Below are positions 17,466 to 26,172 of a stretch of 64,000 nt of DNA, in pieces. The stretch comes from Fibrisoma montanum. GTDB lineage: Bacteria > Bacteroidota > Bacteroidia > Cytophagales > Spirosomataceae. A program made the translations under genes and the position numbers. The stretch spans positions 744,001 to 808,000 of the forward strand of contig NZ_QXED01000003.1 of the NCBI RefSeq assembly GCF_003583365.1. Direction: 5' to 3'. The notes below the pieces were generated by a model, which had not been told where the DNA came from, searched no databases, and saw nothing but the letters and a program-made list of their open reading frames with translations. How positions within the stretch are numbered: position 1 is the first letter of the stretch; each line of letters starts with the position of its first letter.

Positions 17466-18719
17466 ATGCACAAAGAGTTTCGGACCGTCTCTGACGGAGC
17501 GCGTCCGATTGAGAATCAACCCCTAAGCCTGACAAGCTACCCAAACGAAAAAGCCGAAGCCGCCAACCGCGCCTTCGATGATGCCGTCAGACAGTTCCTC
17601 AGAGACTGGATTGAACACGGCACCGTTTCCGAGAAACCCCATGAGTCCGGCAGTGATGTCGACGAATTTATTGAACAGGGGGCTCTGCGAACGTTCTTTA
17701 TTCATACTCCCGATCCTTTTGAGCATCTGCTCGAACGGGAGGCCATTGCCCGGCATTTGCTGCGCCCCGTTGAGGAGGTGTATTTCCAGCACGACGCCTA
17801 CGAACCGCTGTTTTCCCGGTTTGAGCGCCGTATCTACAACCTGGCTGCCCACCGGGAACACCTGGAGATCCCGTTTCGGTACAGTTCCAAAAGTCGCCAG
17901 GGTGATCACGGCGACACCATTGCGCTAGCCGATATGCCCGAAGGGCAGGGACGCGAGGACATTGGTATGTATTTCGGCACCCGCCGGTCCGACAACACAG
18001 CCCTGACGCTGATTGCCAATGAGCTACAGCAGGAAGCTCTGTTGCCCGCCCCGTTGCCCGTCCACGTCATCACGGAGGGGTATATGGAGGACTCGCTGCG
18101 GATGGTGAAAACCATTGCCGAGCACCTGCACGCCACCGGCGAGCATCAGCCCCACTGCTTCGTGATCCAGCGACGCCATGCCGCCGACGACCGGCATCTG
18201 GGCGCGGCCCTGCTGGTGATGCACCCGGAGCATCCCGACCGTCCGCAGCGCATCATCTTCTGCGATACGCTGAACCCCTCGGGCACACCGCCCTGGTGGC
18301 ATAGTTTTAAACGGAAAGTGGATACGGTTTTTCCGCAGCCCGAAGGCAGCGCCCCGGCATCGGACCTGCTGGAAGATGGGGGCGTAAAGCTGCAGCGCCT
18401 GCACGACGGCGTACCGGTTCGGCACCAGGACATCGACTGTGCGTTTTATACGGCCTCCATCGGCCGGGCCCTGATCCAGGTGGCGCGGTATTATCCCGAC
18501 CTGATTCTGGAAGGTACCATCGGGGAGATTGTAAGCCAGATGACGGCCCGGATGCCGGAATACTACGCTGAAGCCAATCAGCCCAAAGACCCCATCGCCG
18601 TGCGCGAGATGAACGTAATTCGCCGGTGGAACACCGGACGACAGGCCCTGCAGAACCTGGCCCGCCCGGCCGTCACGACGCTGGCTACGCAGGAGATTTA
18701 TCTGACCGAAGCGGCTTGA
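17466..18719 (+). CDS. Unassigned protein with a possible CE-clan cysteine protease/acetyltransferase site
   Basis: I do not recognise this 417-residue protein as a named family. It has no signal peptide or membrane helix. The first ~190 residues are charged and largely helical in character. Residues 198-345 contain motifs in the order expected for CE-clan (ULP1/YopJ-like) enzymes: His244 in DRHLGAALLVMH, a strand ending in Asp267 (IIFCDTLNPSG), then Gln321 and Cys325 in RHQDIDCAFYTASIGRAL. H-D-Q-C in that order, with Cys after Asp and before an aromatic helix, matches the clan pattern. The Gln-Cys spacing (4) is shorter than in ULP1. It could be a deubiquitinase-like protease or a YopJ-type acetyltransferase; this is inference. 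It has its own terminator. Confidence 0.55.
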   Translation: MHKEFRTVSDGARPIENQPLSLTSYPNEKAEAANRAFDDAVRQFLRDWIEHGTVSEKPHESGSDVDEFIEQGALRTFFIHTPDPFEHLLEREAIARHLLRPVEEVYFQHDAYEPLFSRFERRIYNLAAHREHLEIPFRYSSKSRQGDHGDTIALADMPEGQGREDIGMYFGTRRSDNTALTLIANELQQEALLPAPLPVHVITEGYMEDSLRMVKTIAEHLHATGEHQPHCFVIQRRHAADDRHLGAALLVMHPEHPDRPQRIIFCDTLNPSGTPPWWHSFKRKVDTVFPQPEGSAPASDLLEDGGVKLQRLHDGVPVRHQDIDCAFYTASIGRALIQVARYYPDLILEGTIGEIVSQMTARMPEYYAEANQPKDPIAVREMNVIRRWNTGRQALQNLARPAVTTLATQEIYLTEAA

Positions 18720-18737
18720 TCTCGTCTTGTTTGTTTC

Positions 18738-18779
18738 AAACGCAAAACAGCGGCACAGGCCGCTGTTTTGCGTTTAACG
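18738..18779 (+). terminator. Rho-independent-type terminator
   Basis: Perfect 16-bp stem (AAACGCAAAACAGCGG at 18738-18753, CCGCTGTTTTGCGTTT at 18760-18775) with loop CACAGG. It lies 19 bases after the stop of the 417-residue unknown protein. The stem itself supplies the A-tract and T-tract. Confidence 0.85.
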
Positions 18780-18831
18780 TACTGGCCCGCAAGCTGACCG
18801 GCCGAAAGATCGAAAAGAGAAAGGCTGAAAG

Positions 18832-18911
18832 CTACCTGTAAGGGCTATCTACCTGGGCCTGGGTAGAAGCTGACCAGATCAAGCTGATCAGTAAAGCAAC
18901 GATTCTTGGCA
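18832..18911 (-). pseudogene. Orphan signal-peptide remnant
   Basis: An ATG at 18911 (minus strand) opens a 26-residue reading frame that begins MPRIVALLISLIWSASTQAQ, a complete Sec signal peptide with an A-x-A-like cleavage site. It ends six residues later at a TAG. Nothing downstream continues it. It looks like the 5' end of a secreted-protein gene whose body was lost, facing away from the hybrid kinase gene. A 9-bp inverted repeat (GTAGCACAT/ATGTGCTAC, 18923-18945) lies just upstream and could be its old operator. Confidence 0.35.
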
Positions 18912-18990
18912 TGAAAAGTACAGTAGCACATAGCGAATGTGCTACCAAAAATACACAAACAGCTCCATATGTTCGTATTTGTGAAACGGT

Positions 18991-18998
18991 TAGATTTG
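18991..18998 (+). promoter_or_regulatory. Possible -7 box (TAGATTTG) for the hybrid kinase gene
   Basis: TAGATTTG matches TAnnTTTG and lies 163 bases before the chosen ATG. The -33 box is unclear. Confidence 0.3.
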
Positions 18999-19160
18999 AA
19001 CCGCATACCCATTTAAGTCTTGGTTCGCGCCAGCAACACCTTTTCACAAAACGTATTTGTTTCTCTGGCCGGATTATTGTCTGCTTTGCAATCGAAACCG
19101 CTCTTTTCTACGTAGTATCAGGTGTTTATGTCTATCGACGACACCCCTTCCTTTTTGACG

Positions 19161-22052
19161 ATGCGTTTACTCTACGTTCTGCTTCTTTGCCCGATTACCG
19201 TGTTGGCTCAGCCAGGTGCGTCGGGACGATCCGACAAAGCCCCCCGGCAGGCCACCGTTCTGTACGATACGACCCGGTTTATACCGGTTGGCCAGCAACT
19301 GGCTGTGCTGGAAGACAAAACCGGCCGCCTGACGCTGGCGGAGGTCAGGCAGCGACAGGACTTCAGACGTAGTACGTCCGAAAATTTCCAATACGGGTTC
19401 AGCAACAGCGCGTACTGGTTTCGGTTTGACTTACTGAACCGCAACCGGGAAAATACAAAACACTGGCTGGTGGGACTCCTGGATGCGGCCACCCTCGATT
19501 ACGTCGACCTCTACCTGGTTTATCCCAATGGCCAGGTCAGGCACCAGGCCGGGGGACTGAAACGGCCTTACGTCGACCAGGGCTTTTTTGCTACGACGCC
19601 GTTTTTTCGGGTCGAGCTGCCGCCCAATACACCCGTTACGGTCTATTTCCGGATCAGGAGCAGTCTGGCCATGTTCGGCAAGGTGACCGTCTGGGACGAG
19701 TATTATAACCTGAGCAAAGGGCGGGTCATCATTTTTGCCATCTGGATGTTTCTGGGTCTGTTCATTCTCCGGTCGTTGAACAACTTCGTGCTGGCCCGTT
19801 TCATTCCCGACCCGCAATTCCGTTTCTACGCCGTCTGTACGTTCCTGCTGTATCTGTCCACGCTCTCCCGCACGGGCATTTACCCGATTATTCTCTCGGG
19901 CCATCCGGTACTGCTGGAATGGATGCACTACGGCATGGGGCGGCTGATGCCGCTCGGACTGGCGGCCTGGATGTACAGCCTGCTGGATGATCGGCGGGTC
20001 TTCCGGCCGCTGCGGTGGCTCCTGCTCGGCGTCATTGGCGTCTGTGCTGTAGGTGTGATTCTTCCCTTTTTCGTTCAAAATGCATCGCTCAGCCGGTTCA
20101 ATGCCGTCATTGTTGCCATGATGTATGGCCTGTTTTTTCTCAATGTCTTCCTGATCTGGTTCAGCAAATCGAGGTCGGCGGTTCATTTTGTCCTGCCGAT
20201 TGCTCTCTGTACTGTTCCATTCTTCCTGTTTCAGCTTCAGTCGCTGTCGGTTATTCCGTACCGGCCGGTCATCAGCCAGCTGGCGCTGCTGGCCCTCGCC
20301 GTCGAGATGGTGTCCATGTCGCTGGTGCTGGGGCGCGTGGTACGTTCATACATCAAAGAGCGCATTGCAACCGCGGATGCCCTGATTCGGGAGAAAGTGG
20401 AAGTCGACAAGCTTCAGGAGCTGGACGCCGTGAAGACGCAGTTTTTCACCAATATCTCGCACGAGTTTCGAACACCCCTCACCCTGCTGCTGGGTCCGCT
20501 GGCCGATCTAAAACGCAGGTTTCCTGCCGAGCCGCTGCTGCCACTGATGGAGCGGAATACCAACCGGCTGCTGGGCCTGATCAACCAGCTGCTTGACCTC
20601 AGCAAGCTCGAAGCCGGTCAACTGAAAGCCCAGCCCGAACCGGGTGATCTGGCCACCTTCTTTCGTACGCAGGCGTCGTCGTTTGAGTCGCTGGCGGAAA
20701 GTCAGCGGATTCGATTTCTCTTTTCCCAGAACCAGGATGAATGCTGGGCCGAATTTGACCGGGGGAAACTGGAAACGATTGTCAACAACCTGCTGGCCAA
20801 CGCGTTTAAGTTTACCCCGGCCGGCAACGACGTCCGGATGAGCGTACACTATGGCCCCGGGCAGTTCACCTGCGTGGTTGAGGATACGGGGATCGGCATC
20901 CCGCCCACCCACCTGGCCCGAATTTTCGAGCGGTTCTATCAGGTAGACGGTAAGATTAACCGCCCCTACGAAGGAACGGGTATTGGGCTGGCCCTGGTTC
21001 ACGAGCTGACGAACGTACTGGGTGGCCGAATCGAGGTCAGCAGCATCGAAAAAGCAGGCACTACGTTCCATATAACCATGCCGCTGGTACCCACCGTTCC
21101 ATTCGATCAGCCAGCCGCCGAATACCCTCATCCGGCGGGCCATCCAAAGGCGAACGCTAAAGAGCGATCCGAACCGCTGGACGCGTATGGACAGCCGAGG
21201 ACACCGGCTGGCTTTGAAATTCCCATCCGGGCCAATCACTCAATCCCCAGCGCGGCTGCCCGGGAGAACGTACTGCTGATCATCGACGACAACGCCGACA
21301 TCCGGGCATACGTGCGGAGTATTTTTGAGGGCGACTACCAGATTCTGGAAGCCGTCGATGGACAGGACGGCCTGGAACAGGCAACAGCCACCTTGCCCGA
21401 CGTCGTGATCTGCGATCTGATGATGCACCGGCTCGATGGGTTTGGTTTTTGCCGGGCGTTAAAGAGTCAGGCAGCTACCAGCCACATCCCGGTGGTGATG
21501 CTGACGGCCAAAGCGACCCCGGAGGACCGGCTGGAAGGCTTTGAACTAGGTGCCGACGATTACCTGACCAAGCCGTTCAACCGGGATGAACTGACAGCCC
21601 GGGTGCGGAACCTGATTCAGCAGCGGCAACGCCTGTTCCAGTATTTTGCGGAGCAGGCACAGGCCTCGGCTTCGGATCAACCGCCTGTTCTGCCCGCCAA
21701 ACCGGCCCTGTTAGCCACTGAGCAGCAGTTTCTGGAGCGGCTGACGGCCGTGATTGTTCAGCATCTGGACGATCTTGACTTCACGGTCGAGCTCCTGGCA
21801 GACGCCGTTAACATGAGCCGGGTTCAGCTGCACCGGAAACTCAAGGCACTGACCAATACCACTGCTTCGCTGTTTATCCGCGACATTCGGTTGGCCAAAG
21901 CCGCTGAAATGCTGAACGAAGGTAGCCAGAGCGTAACGCAGATTGCCTTTGCCGTTGGCTTCGATAACCTCTCCTATTTTGCCAAGGTGTTTCAGGAGCG
22001 GTATGGTAGTCTGCCCTCCCAGTACGGCAAGGCAACTTCGTCGGTTAAATAA
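19161..22052 (+). CDS. One-protein two-component regulator (sensor kinase, receiver and AraC output)
   Basis: A 963-residue hybrid regulator. Order of parts: signal peptide (MRLLYVLLLCPITVLAQ), periplasmic 7TMR-DISM extracellular domain (to about 180), seven membrane helices (about 190-400), HisKA with NISHEFRTPLTLLLGPL, HATPase_c (NNLLANAFKF, EDTGIGIP, GTGIGLALV), a receiver domain (LLIIDDNADIRAYV, phospho-Asp in DVVICDLMMHRLDG), and a C-terminal AraC helix-turn-helix (VNMSRVQLHRKLKALTN, VTQIAFAVGFDNLSYFAKVFQERYG). I chose ATG 19161 because the signal peptide starts there; an ATG at 19122 adds 13 residues. Sensing and transcription control sit in one chain, as in HTCS proteins. Targets may include the adjacent secreted genes, which is inference. 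Confidence 0.92.
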   Translation: MRLLYVLLLCPITVLAQPGASGRSDKAPRQATVLYDTTRFIPVGQQLAVLEDKTGRLTLAEVRQRQDFRRSTSENFQYGFSNSAYWFRFDLLNRNRENTKHWLVGLLDAATLDYVDLYLVYPNGQVRHQAGGLKRPYVDQGFFATTPFFRVELPPNTPVTVYFRIRSSLAMFGKVTVWDEYYNLSKGRVIIFAIWMFLGLFILRSLNNFVLARFIPDPQFRFYAVCTFLLYLSTLSRTGIYPIILSGHPVLLEWMHYGMGRLMPLGLAAWMYSLLDDRRVFRPLRWLLLGVIGVCAVGVILPFFVQNASLSRFNAVIVAMMYGLFFLNVFLIWFSKSRSAVHFVLPIALCTVPFFLFQLQSLSVIPYRPVISQLALLALAVEMVSMSLVLGRVVRSYIKERIATADALIREKVEVDKLQELDAVKTQFFTNISHEFRTPLTLLLGPLADLKRRFPAEPLLPLMERNTNRLLGLINQLLDLSKLEAGQLKAQPEPGDLATFFRTQASSFESLAESQRIRFLFSQNQDECWAEFDRGKLETIVNNLLANAFKFTPAGNDVRMSVHYGPGQFTCVVEDTGIGIPPTHLARIFERFYQVDGKINRPYEGTGIGLALVHELTNVLGGRIEVSSIEKAGTTFHITMPLVPTVPFDQPAAEYPHPAGHPKANAKERSEPLDAYGQPRTPAGFEIPIRANHSIPSAAARENVLLIIDDNADIRAYVRSIFEGDYQILEAVDGQDGLEQATATLPDVVICDLMMHRLDGFGFCRALKSQAATSHIPVVMLTAKATPEDRLEGFELGADDYLTKPFNRDELTARVRNLIQQRQRLFQYFAEQAQASASDQPPVLPAKPALLATEQQFLERLTAVIVQHLDDLDFTVELLADAVNMSRVQLHRKLKALTNTTASLFIRDIRLAKAAEMLNEGSQSVTQIAFAVGFDNLSYFAKVFQERYGSLPSQYGKATSSVK

Positions 22053-22644
22053 CAAATCAACTACTTGGTTCATGGTATGAGCCGCTACGTCAACTTTGTT
22101 CAAAACCGGCGTTCTTCGCTCGACTGATGTAACCCCGCTTCTCTGCAGCTAGGATTATCGTCGGGGATGTCAGGTCGTCGCCTGCTTGTCTGCCGACAAA
22201 GCGCGCCGTTCACCGTACCCTCTTCGAACCAACGGAATCTTGTCCGCCAGCCCGGATGCGAGCCTGGCCGACCTGTCAATTGGGGTGATTGACGGGTTGT
22301 GAACGCCCCCACAATCCGCATCCTCATTGCCCGCAGACGACTGCCGTATAAAGCCAGCAGTTTCCCCGACACCGTGAGTTGAGACCTTCTCCGGCATACC
22401 GAAAAGAACATCTTATCAAATAAACGTGGGAGTTTTCGGGCAAAAAATCACAAGATGTAACGTCAATGGTAATGAATGTAACGAGCGTGTTAGCAATTCG
22501 GGCCAGTCAACACGTACTTGCTGAGCAAAACAGCCAGTTGCGTTAGCGCTACCAAATGGGCTCCTGTGAATGGCTGTCAGGCGTACCGGTTTACCAGCAA
22601 CCTATGCACGCTTAGTAGTTAAACCTATCTTTTCAAATTACTGT
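22053..22644. other. Long intergenic region with a conserved upstream element
   Basis: 592 bases between the hybrid regulator and the beta-helix protein. Short ORFs occur but none has convincing composition or a recognisable product. The only supported element is the 43-bp block at 22463-22505, which recurs upstream of the next gene pair member at 26064-26106. Confidence 0.5.
22463..22505 (+). repeat. Shared upstream element, copy 1
   Basis: A 43-bp block that aligns without gaps to 26064-26106 with 32 identical positions by my count; the best core is GTGTTAGCAnnTCGGGCCA. It lies 139 bases before the beta-helix gene start. It may be a regulatory site or the trace of a local duplication. Confidence 0.6.
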
Positions 22645-25600
22645 ATGAAAAAACATTACCTGCTTTGTTTACTCGTCGGCTTGCTGTTCCAAGCCATCAC
22701 CGGCTACACCTGTGGCCCCGGCAACCTGACGGCTACGGCTTCGCCCTTTGTATCGTCCAGCGACCTCAACCTGCCCAACACCTCGTCCGCCGTCAATGCA
22801 GGTGACCCAACCAGCATGACAGTAGCCAATGCACCGTACCCGGCCACGAATCTGCCCCGAACCGATGCCGCTGCTAACCCCCGCATTGTGGGAAACCGGG
22901 TGGATATGGGGGCGCTGGAAGTGCAGAACCTAACTCCTCCGTGCGGAACGGTTGTGTACGTAACTCAAGCGGGAGCCGGTTTGCAGAACGGCAGCAGTTG
23001 GGAGAATGCTTTCGCCGGCACGGCCCTGCAAACGGCCATCAACACGGCCGCTACCTGCGGGGCTCAGGTCTGGGTGGCCCAGGGCCTTTATAAACCCACG
23101 ACAGGTAGTGACCCTACCATCAGCTTTGTGCTGAAAGAGGGGGTAGCCATCTACGGGGGCTTTGTGGGCAACGAAACCGCTCTCCGACCCTCCCCCAATC
23201 CGGTTACGGGGCAGCCCTCCAGCAGCACCCTCTCGGGTGATATTGGTACACCGGGTGATTCAGGCAGGGACAGTGACAACAGTGGCCATGTAGTTCGTAG
23301 CGAGCCGGGTCTCACGGCCAGCGCCGTACTGGATGGCTTTGTCATTACGAAAGGAAATGGCCAGAACGCTGTACTTATAGAACCTAATGCAATTAATTCT
23401 GTCGTGGGTGGCGGCCTTTATACTATTAGTGGAAGTCCCAGCATCCGAAACTGCTTTTTCATCGACAACTATGGAAGCGCCAATGGAGGAGCAATCTACA
23501 ATGAAAATAGTAGTCCTATAATTACCAATTGTCGCTTTGAGGGTAATTCAGCAGGCGGGGTCTATGGCAGTGCTATTAGCAATCGAGGAACGGGAACAAT
23601 AACGATCACCGGGAGCTTATTTGAAAAGCACACAGACAATGGCAACGGGGTTGTTTTCATCAGCGATAACGTTAAGCTAGTAGTCAGTAATAGCACATTT
23701 CGTCTAAACTTAGGTAGGATAGGCGGGGCTTTCCAGAATGAGGGTAATACGCAGATGGAACTCACCGACTGCTTTCTGGAAAACAATACGGCCAGAAATG
23801 GGGGGGCTATCTATCATCAAAGTAGCGGATTGCTGAAGCTCACCCGTTGCCAGTTTGTCAACAACCAGGCTCTAGTGAGAGATGGTGGAGCAATCTATTT
23901 ACAGGGAGCCGGCTTAGAAGCCACGGATTGCCGCTTTACGGGCAACTCGTCTGTAGCTGAAGGGGGTGGGGTCTCATTTTCAGGTGGTGATCAAGCGCTG
24001 AAACTAACTAACTGTGTCTTTGAAGGTAACCGGGGAGAAGGAGACGGGGGCGGGGCGGTCTTTGTCAATAGCGGCTCAGCTACTATCATCAATACTCACT
24101 TTGCGAGCAACACCGCTAACCGGGGAGGAGCCGTGTTTTTCTATGGTGAGAATCATCAGGTGACCAACAGCTCCTTTGTAAACAACGTGGCTACTGAGCA
24201 GGGCGGGGCTATCTATGATGCTTCTACTTCCCCACAACTCACCAACACGTCATTCCAGGGTAACCAGGCGCTCCAGGGCGGAGCTATTTATAGTGAAGGC
24301 GGCAATGTTAAACTGGTTAATTCGGTGCTATGGAACAACGGGGGAGCCAATTCAATCGTGTATCCTTCCGGTGAGAGGCCAGTTGCAGCCAGCTACAGTC
24401 TCTTTGATGCGAGTGTAACCGGCTACGATGATGAGGGTAACAACCTCACCACCACCCTTACCCCCTTTGTGTCCACTACCTCTACCCAACTGCGGGACTG
24501 CTCAGTGGCCATCAACACCGGCAGCAACCAGGCCTACAGCGCAGCCAATGGGCCGGCTACCGATCTGGCGGGTGCCGCTCGTCAATATACTGGCGGGGTC
24601 ATCGACCGGGGTGCTTATGAGTATCAGGGCAACCCCACTACGTTGACGGTGGTCAATCCGGCTATCAGCACGGCTACGGTGGGGCAGGCCTTCAGCCAGC
24701 CCTTCACAGCCCAGGGAGGCAGTGGTCCCTACAGCTACTCGATGGTCAGCAGTAACCTGCCCGCCAGCCTGAGCCTGTCCAGTGCAGGGGTGTTGTCGGG
24801 TACGCCAACGGAGGCCGGTAGCTACTCGATCACCGTACAGACCAGCGATGCCAACGGTTGCAGCGGTACCGGAACCGCCTACGAACTGACCGTGCGGCCC
24901 GCCAGCTCGTTCACCGTGGTCCAGGCCCCGGCCAGCCAGACCGCCTGCGTGGGCGGCCGCGTTACCTTCTCGGTGCGCGTCACCCCCGACCAGGGCGTTA
25001 CCTACGCCTGGTACAAGAACAGCGCCGATCCCCGACAACCCATCCAGGCTACCACCCCTGACTATACTGTCGAGATTACGGACGGCGGCAAAGCCGGTCG
25101 CTACATTGTCCGCGTCACGGGGGCAGATGGTAGTGTCGTTGAGCAGCGGGAAACGTACTTGACGGTTAACCAGCGGCCGGTCCCTCCCCCGCCGACCTCC
25201 ACCCGTCGCCAGCTGTGTCCCGACGCAACACCGGTGAACCTAGGCCAGTACGTGAGCCGTACGAACAACAGCTATACGGTACGCTATTACAACGCTGCCG
25301 GACAGTTGCTGCCCTCGTCCAATGTGGTGCTTAATCAACCCGGTACGTATCCATTCGCAGTTACCCAGTTTGATCCGGCCACCGGCTGCGAAAGCGTACC
25401 GACCAACTTCACGCTGACGGTTAATCTAACTACTCAGCTAGTCACGCCCCCCATCAACCAGACGGCCTGCTCGGGCAGCAATGTAACGCTGACGGTACAG
25501 GCTACCGGCACGAACCTGAAGTATGAGTGGTTCCGGGGCAGCGTGGCCAATCAAAACAAACTCGCCGAAAACGCATCCCGTCAGACGGGCACGACCACGG

Positions 25601-25998
25601 CTAGTTTAACGCTGGTCAAGGTGAGCCAGAGTGAGCCGTATTACGTGCGGGTGACGGGCGATTGCGGGGTGGTCGTCTCGGGGGCGATTGCCGTGACGGT
25701 GCAGAGCTGCGGGGCCCGTCAGGGCGTTAGTGAAGCGGTTGAGCCGGGCTTGCAGGTGCGGGTGCTAGGCAACCCGACGGCGGGTGAGTGGGTGGAGGTG
25801 GAACTGGCGGGGGTTGGCTCGGAATCGGTGCGTCTGGTGGTGAGTGATGAGCGGGGTCATGTGCTCAGCGAGCAGGGGCTGTCGGCCGGTCAGGGCGATG
25901 GCCGGCACCGGGTGCGGGTAGGTCAGGCAGCTGGTCACTACCTCCTGCTTGTAAGCACGGCTACGCGCCGACAGACGATCAGACTGCTCAAACACTAA
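22645..25998 (+). CDS. Right-handed beta-helix surface protein with T9SS sorting domain
   Basis: A 1117-residue secreted protein. The signal peptide is MKKHYLLCLLVGLLFQAITG. The main body (about 100-640) is a right-handed parallel beta-helix of the Chlamydia-polymorphic-protein/choice-of-anchor-Q kind, with repeats such as NCRFEGNSAGG, GGAIYHQSSG and NNQAL. A putative Ig-like region (SLSSAGVLSGTPTEAGSYSI) and further Ig-like strands follow. The end is a T9SS type A sorting domain (VRVLGNPTAGEWVEVEL ... YLLLVSTATRRQTIRLLKH). Residues about 28-95 look like the final cap of another beta-helix module, as if an upstream module had been deleted. I chose the ATG at 22645 because the signal peptide starts there; an upstream ATG at 22570 would hide it. 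Confidence 0.88.
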   Translation: MKKHYLLCLLVGLLFQAITGYTCGPGNLTATASPFVSSSDLNLPNTSSAVNAGDPTSMTVANAPYPATNLPRTDAAANPRIVGNRVDMGALEVQNLTPPCGTVVYVTQAGAGLQNGSSWENAFAGTALQTAINTAATCGAQVWVAQGLYKPTTGSDPTISFVLKEGVAIYGGFVGNETALRPSPNPVTGQPSSSTLSGDIGTPGDSGRDSDNSGHVVRSEPGLTASAVLDGFVITKGNGQNAVLIEPNAINSVVGGGLYTISGSPSIRNCFFIDNYGSANGGAIYNENSSPIITNCRFEGNSAGGVYGSAISNRGTGTITITGSLFEKHTDNGNGVVFISDNVKLVVSNSTFRLNLGRIGGAFQNEGNTQMELTDCFLENNTARNGGAIYHQSSGLLKLTRCQFVNNQALVRDGGAIYLQGAGLEATDCRFTGNSSVAEGGGVSFSGGDQALKLTNCVFEGNRGEGDGGGAVFVNSGSATIINTHFASNTANRGGAVFFYGENHQVTNSSFVNNVATEQGGAIYDASTSPQLTNTSFQGNQALQGGAIYSEGGNVKLVNSVLWNNGGANSIVYPSGERPVAASYSLFDASVTGYDDEGNNLTTTLTPFVSTTSTQLRDCSVAINTGSNQAYSAANGPATDLAGAARQYTGGVIDRGAYEYQGNPTTLTVVNPAISTATVGQAFSQPFTAQGGSGPYSYSMVSSNLPASLSLSSAGVLSGTPTEAGSYSITVQTSDANGCSGTGTAYELTVRPASSFTVVQAPASQTACVGGRVTFSVRVTPDQGVTYAWYKNSADPRQPIQATTPDYTVEITDGGKAGRYIVRVTGADGSVVEQRETYLTVNQRPVPPPPTSTRRQLCPDATPVNLGQYVSRTNNSYTVRYYNAAGQLLPSSNVVLNQPGTYPFAVTQFDPATGCESVPTNFTLTVNLTTQLVTPPINQTACSGSNVTLTVQATGTNLKYEWFRGSVANQNKLAENASRQTGTTTASLTLVKVSQSEPYYVRVTGDCGVVVSGAIAVTVQSCGARQGVSEAVEPGLQVRVLGNPTAGEWVEVELAGVGSESVRLVVSDERGHVLSEQGLSAGQGDGRHRVRVGQAAGHYLLLVSTATRRQTIRLLKH

Positions 25999-26020
25999 GC
26001 CATCGGTTCGTTAATTACCT

Positions 26021-26051
26021 CACAAAAAGCCCGGTTTTCGGGCTTTTTGTG
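26021..26051 (+). terminator. Rho-independent terminator
   Basis: Stem CACAAAAAGCCCG (26021-26033) and CGGGCTTTTTGTG (26039-26051) with loop GTTTT, 22 bases after the beta-helix gene stop. Confidence 0.88.
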
Positions 26052-26063
26052 CAAAATGATACA

Positions 26064-26106
26064 TAAGTGGCAATCCATGCAACAGGAGTGTTAGCACCTC
26101 GGGCCA
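26064..26106 (+). repeat. Shared upstream element, copy 2
   Basis: Matches the block at 22463-22505 (core GTGTTAGCAnnTCGGGCCA). It lies 66 bases before the lipoprotein start at 26173, directly after the terminator, where the promoter of that gene would be expected. Confidence 0.6.
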
Positions 26107-26172
26107 AGAAGCCGGTACTTAGCAGCGTCTTTCAACCAGACACTGTCAACCAGATCAAACTAACGTAGTACC

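Noticed and set aside
22100-22411. Small ORF of 103 codons in the long intergenic region
   Set aside because: Arg/Ser-rich translation, no domain, no convincing start signal, and other equally long frames overlap it.
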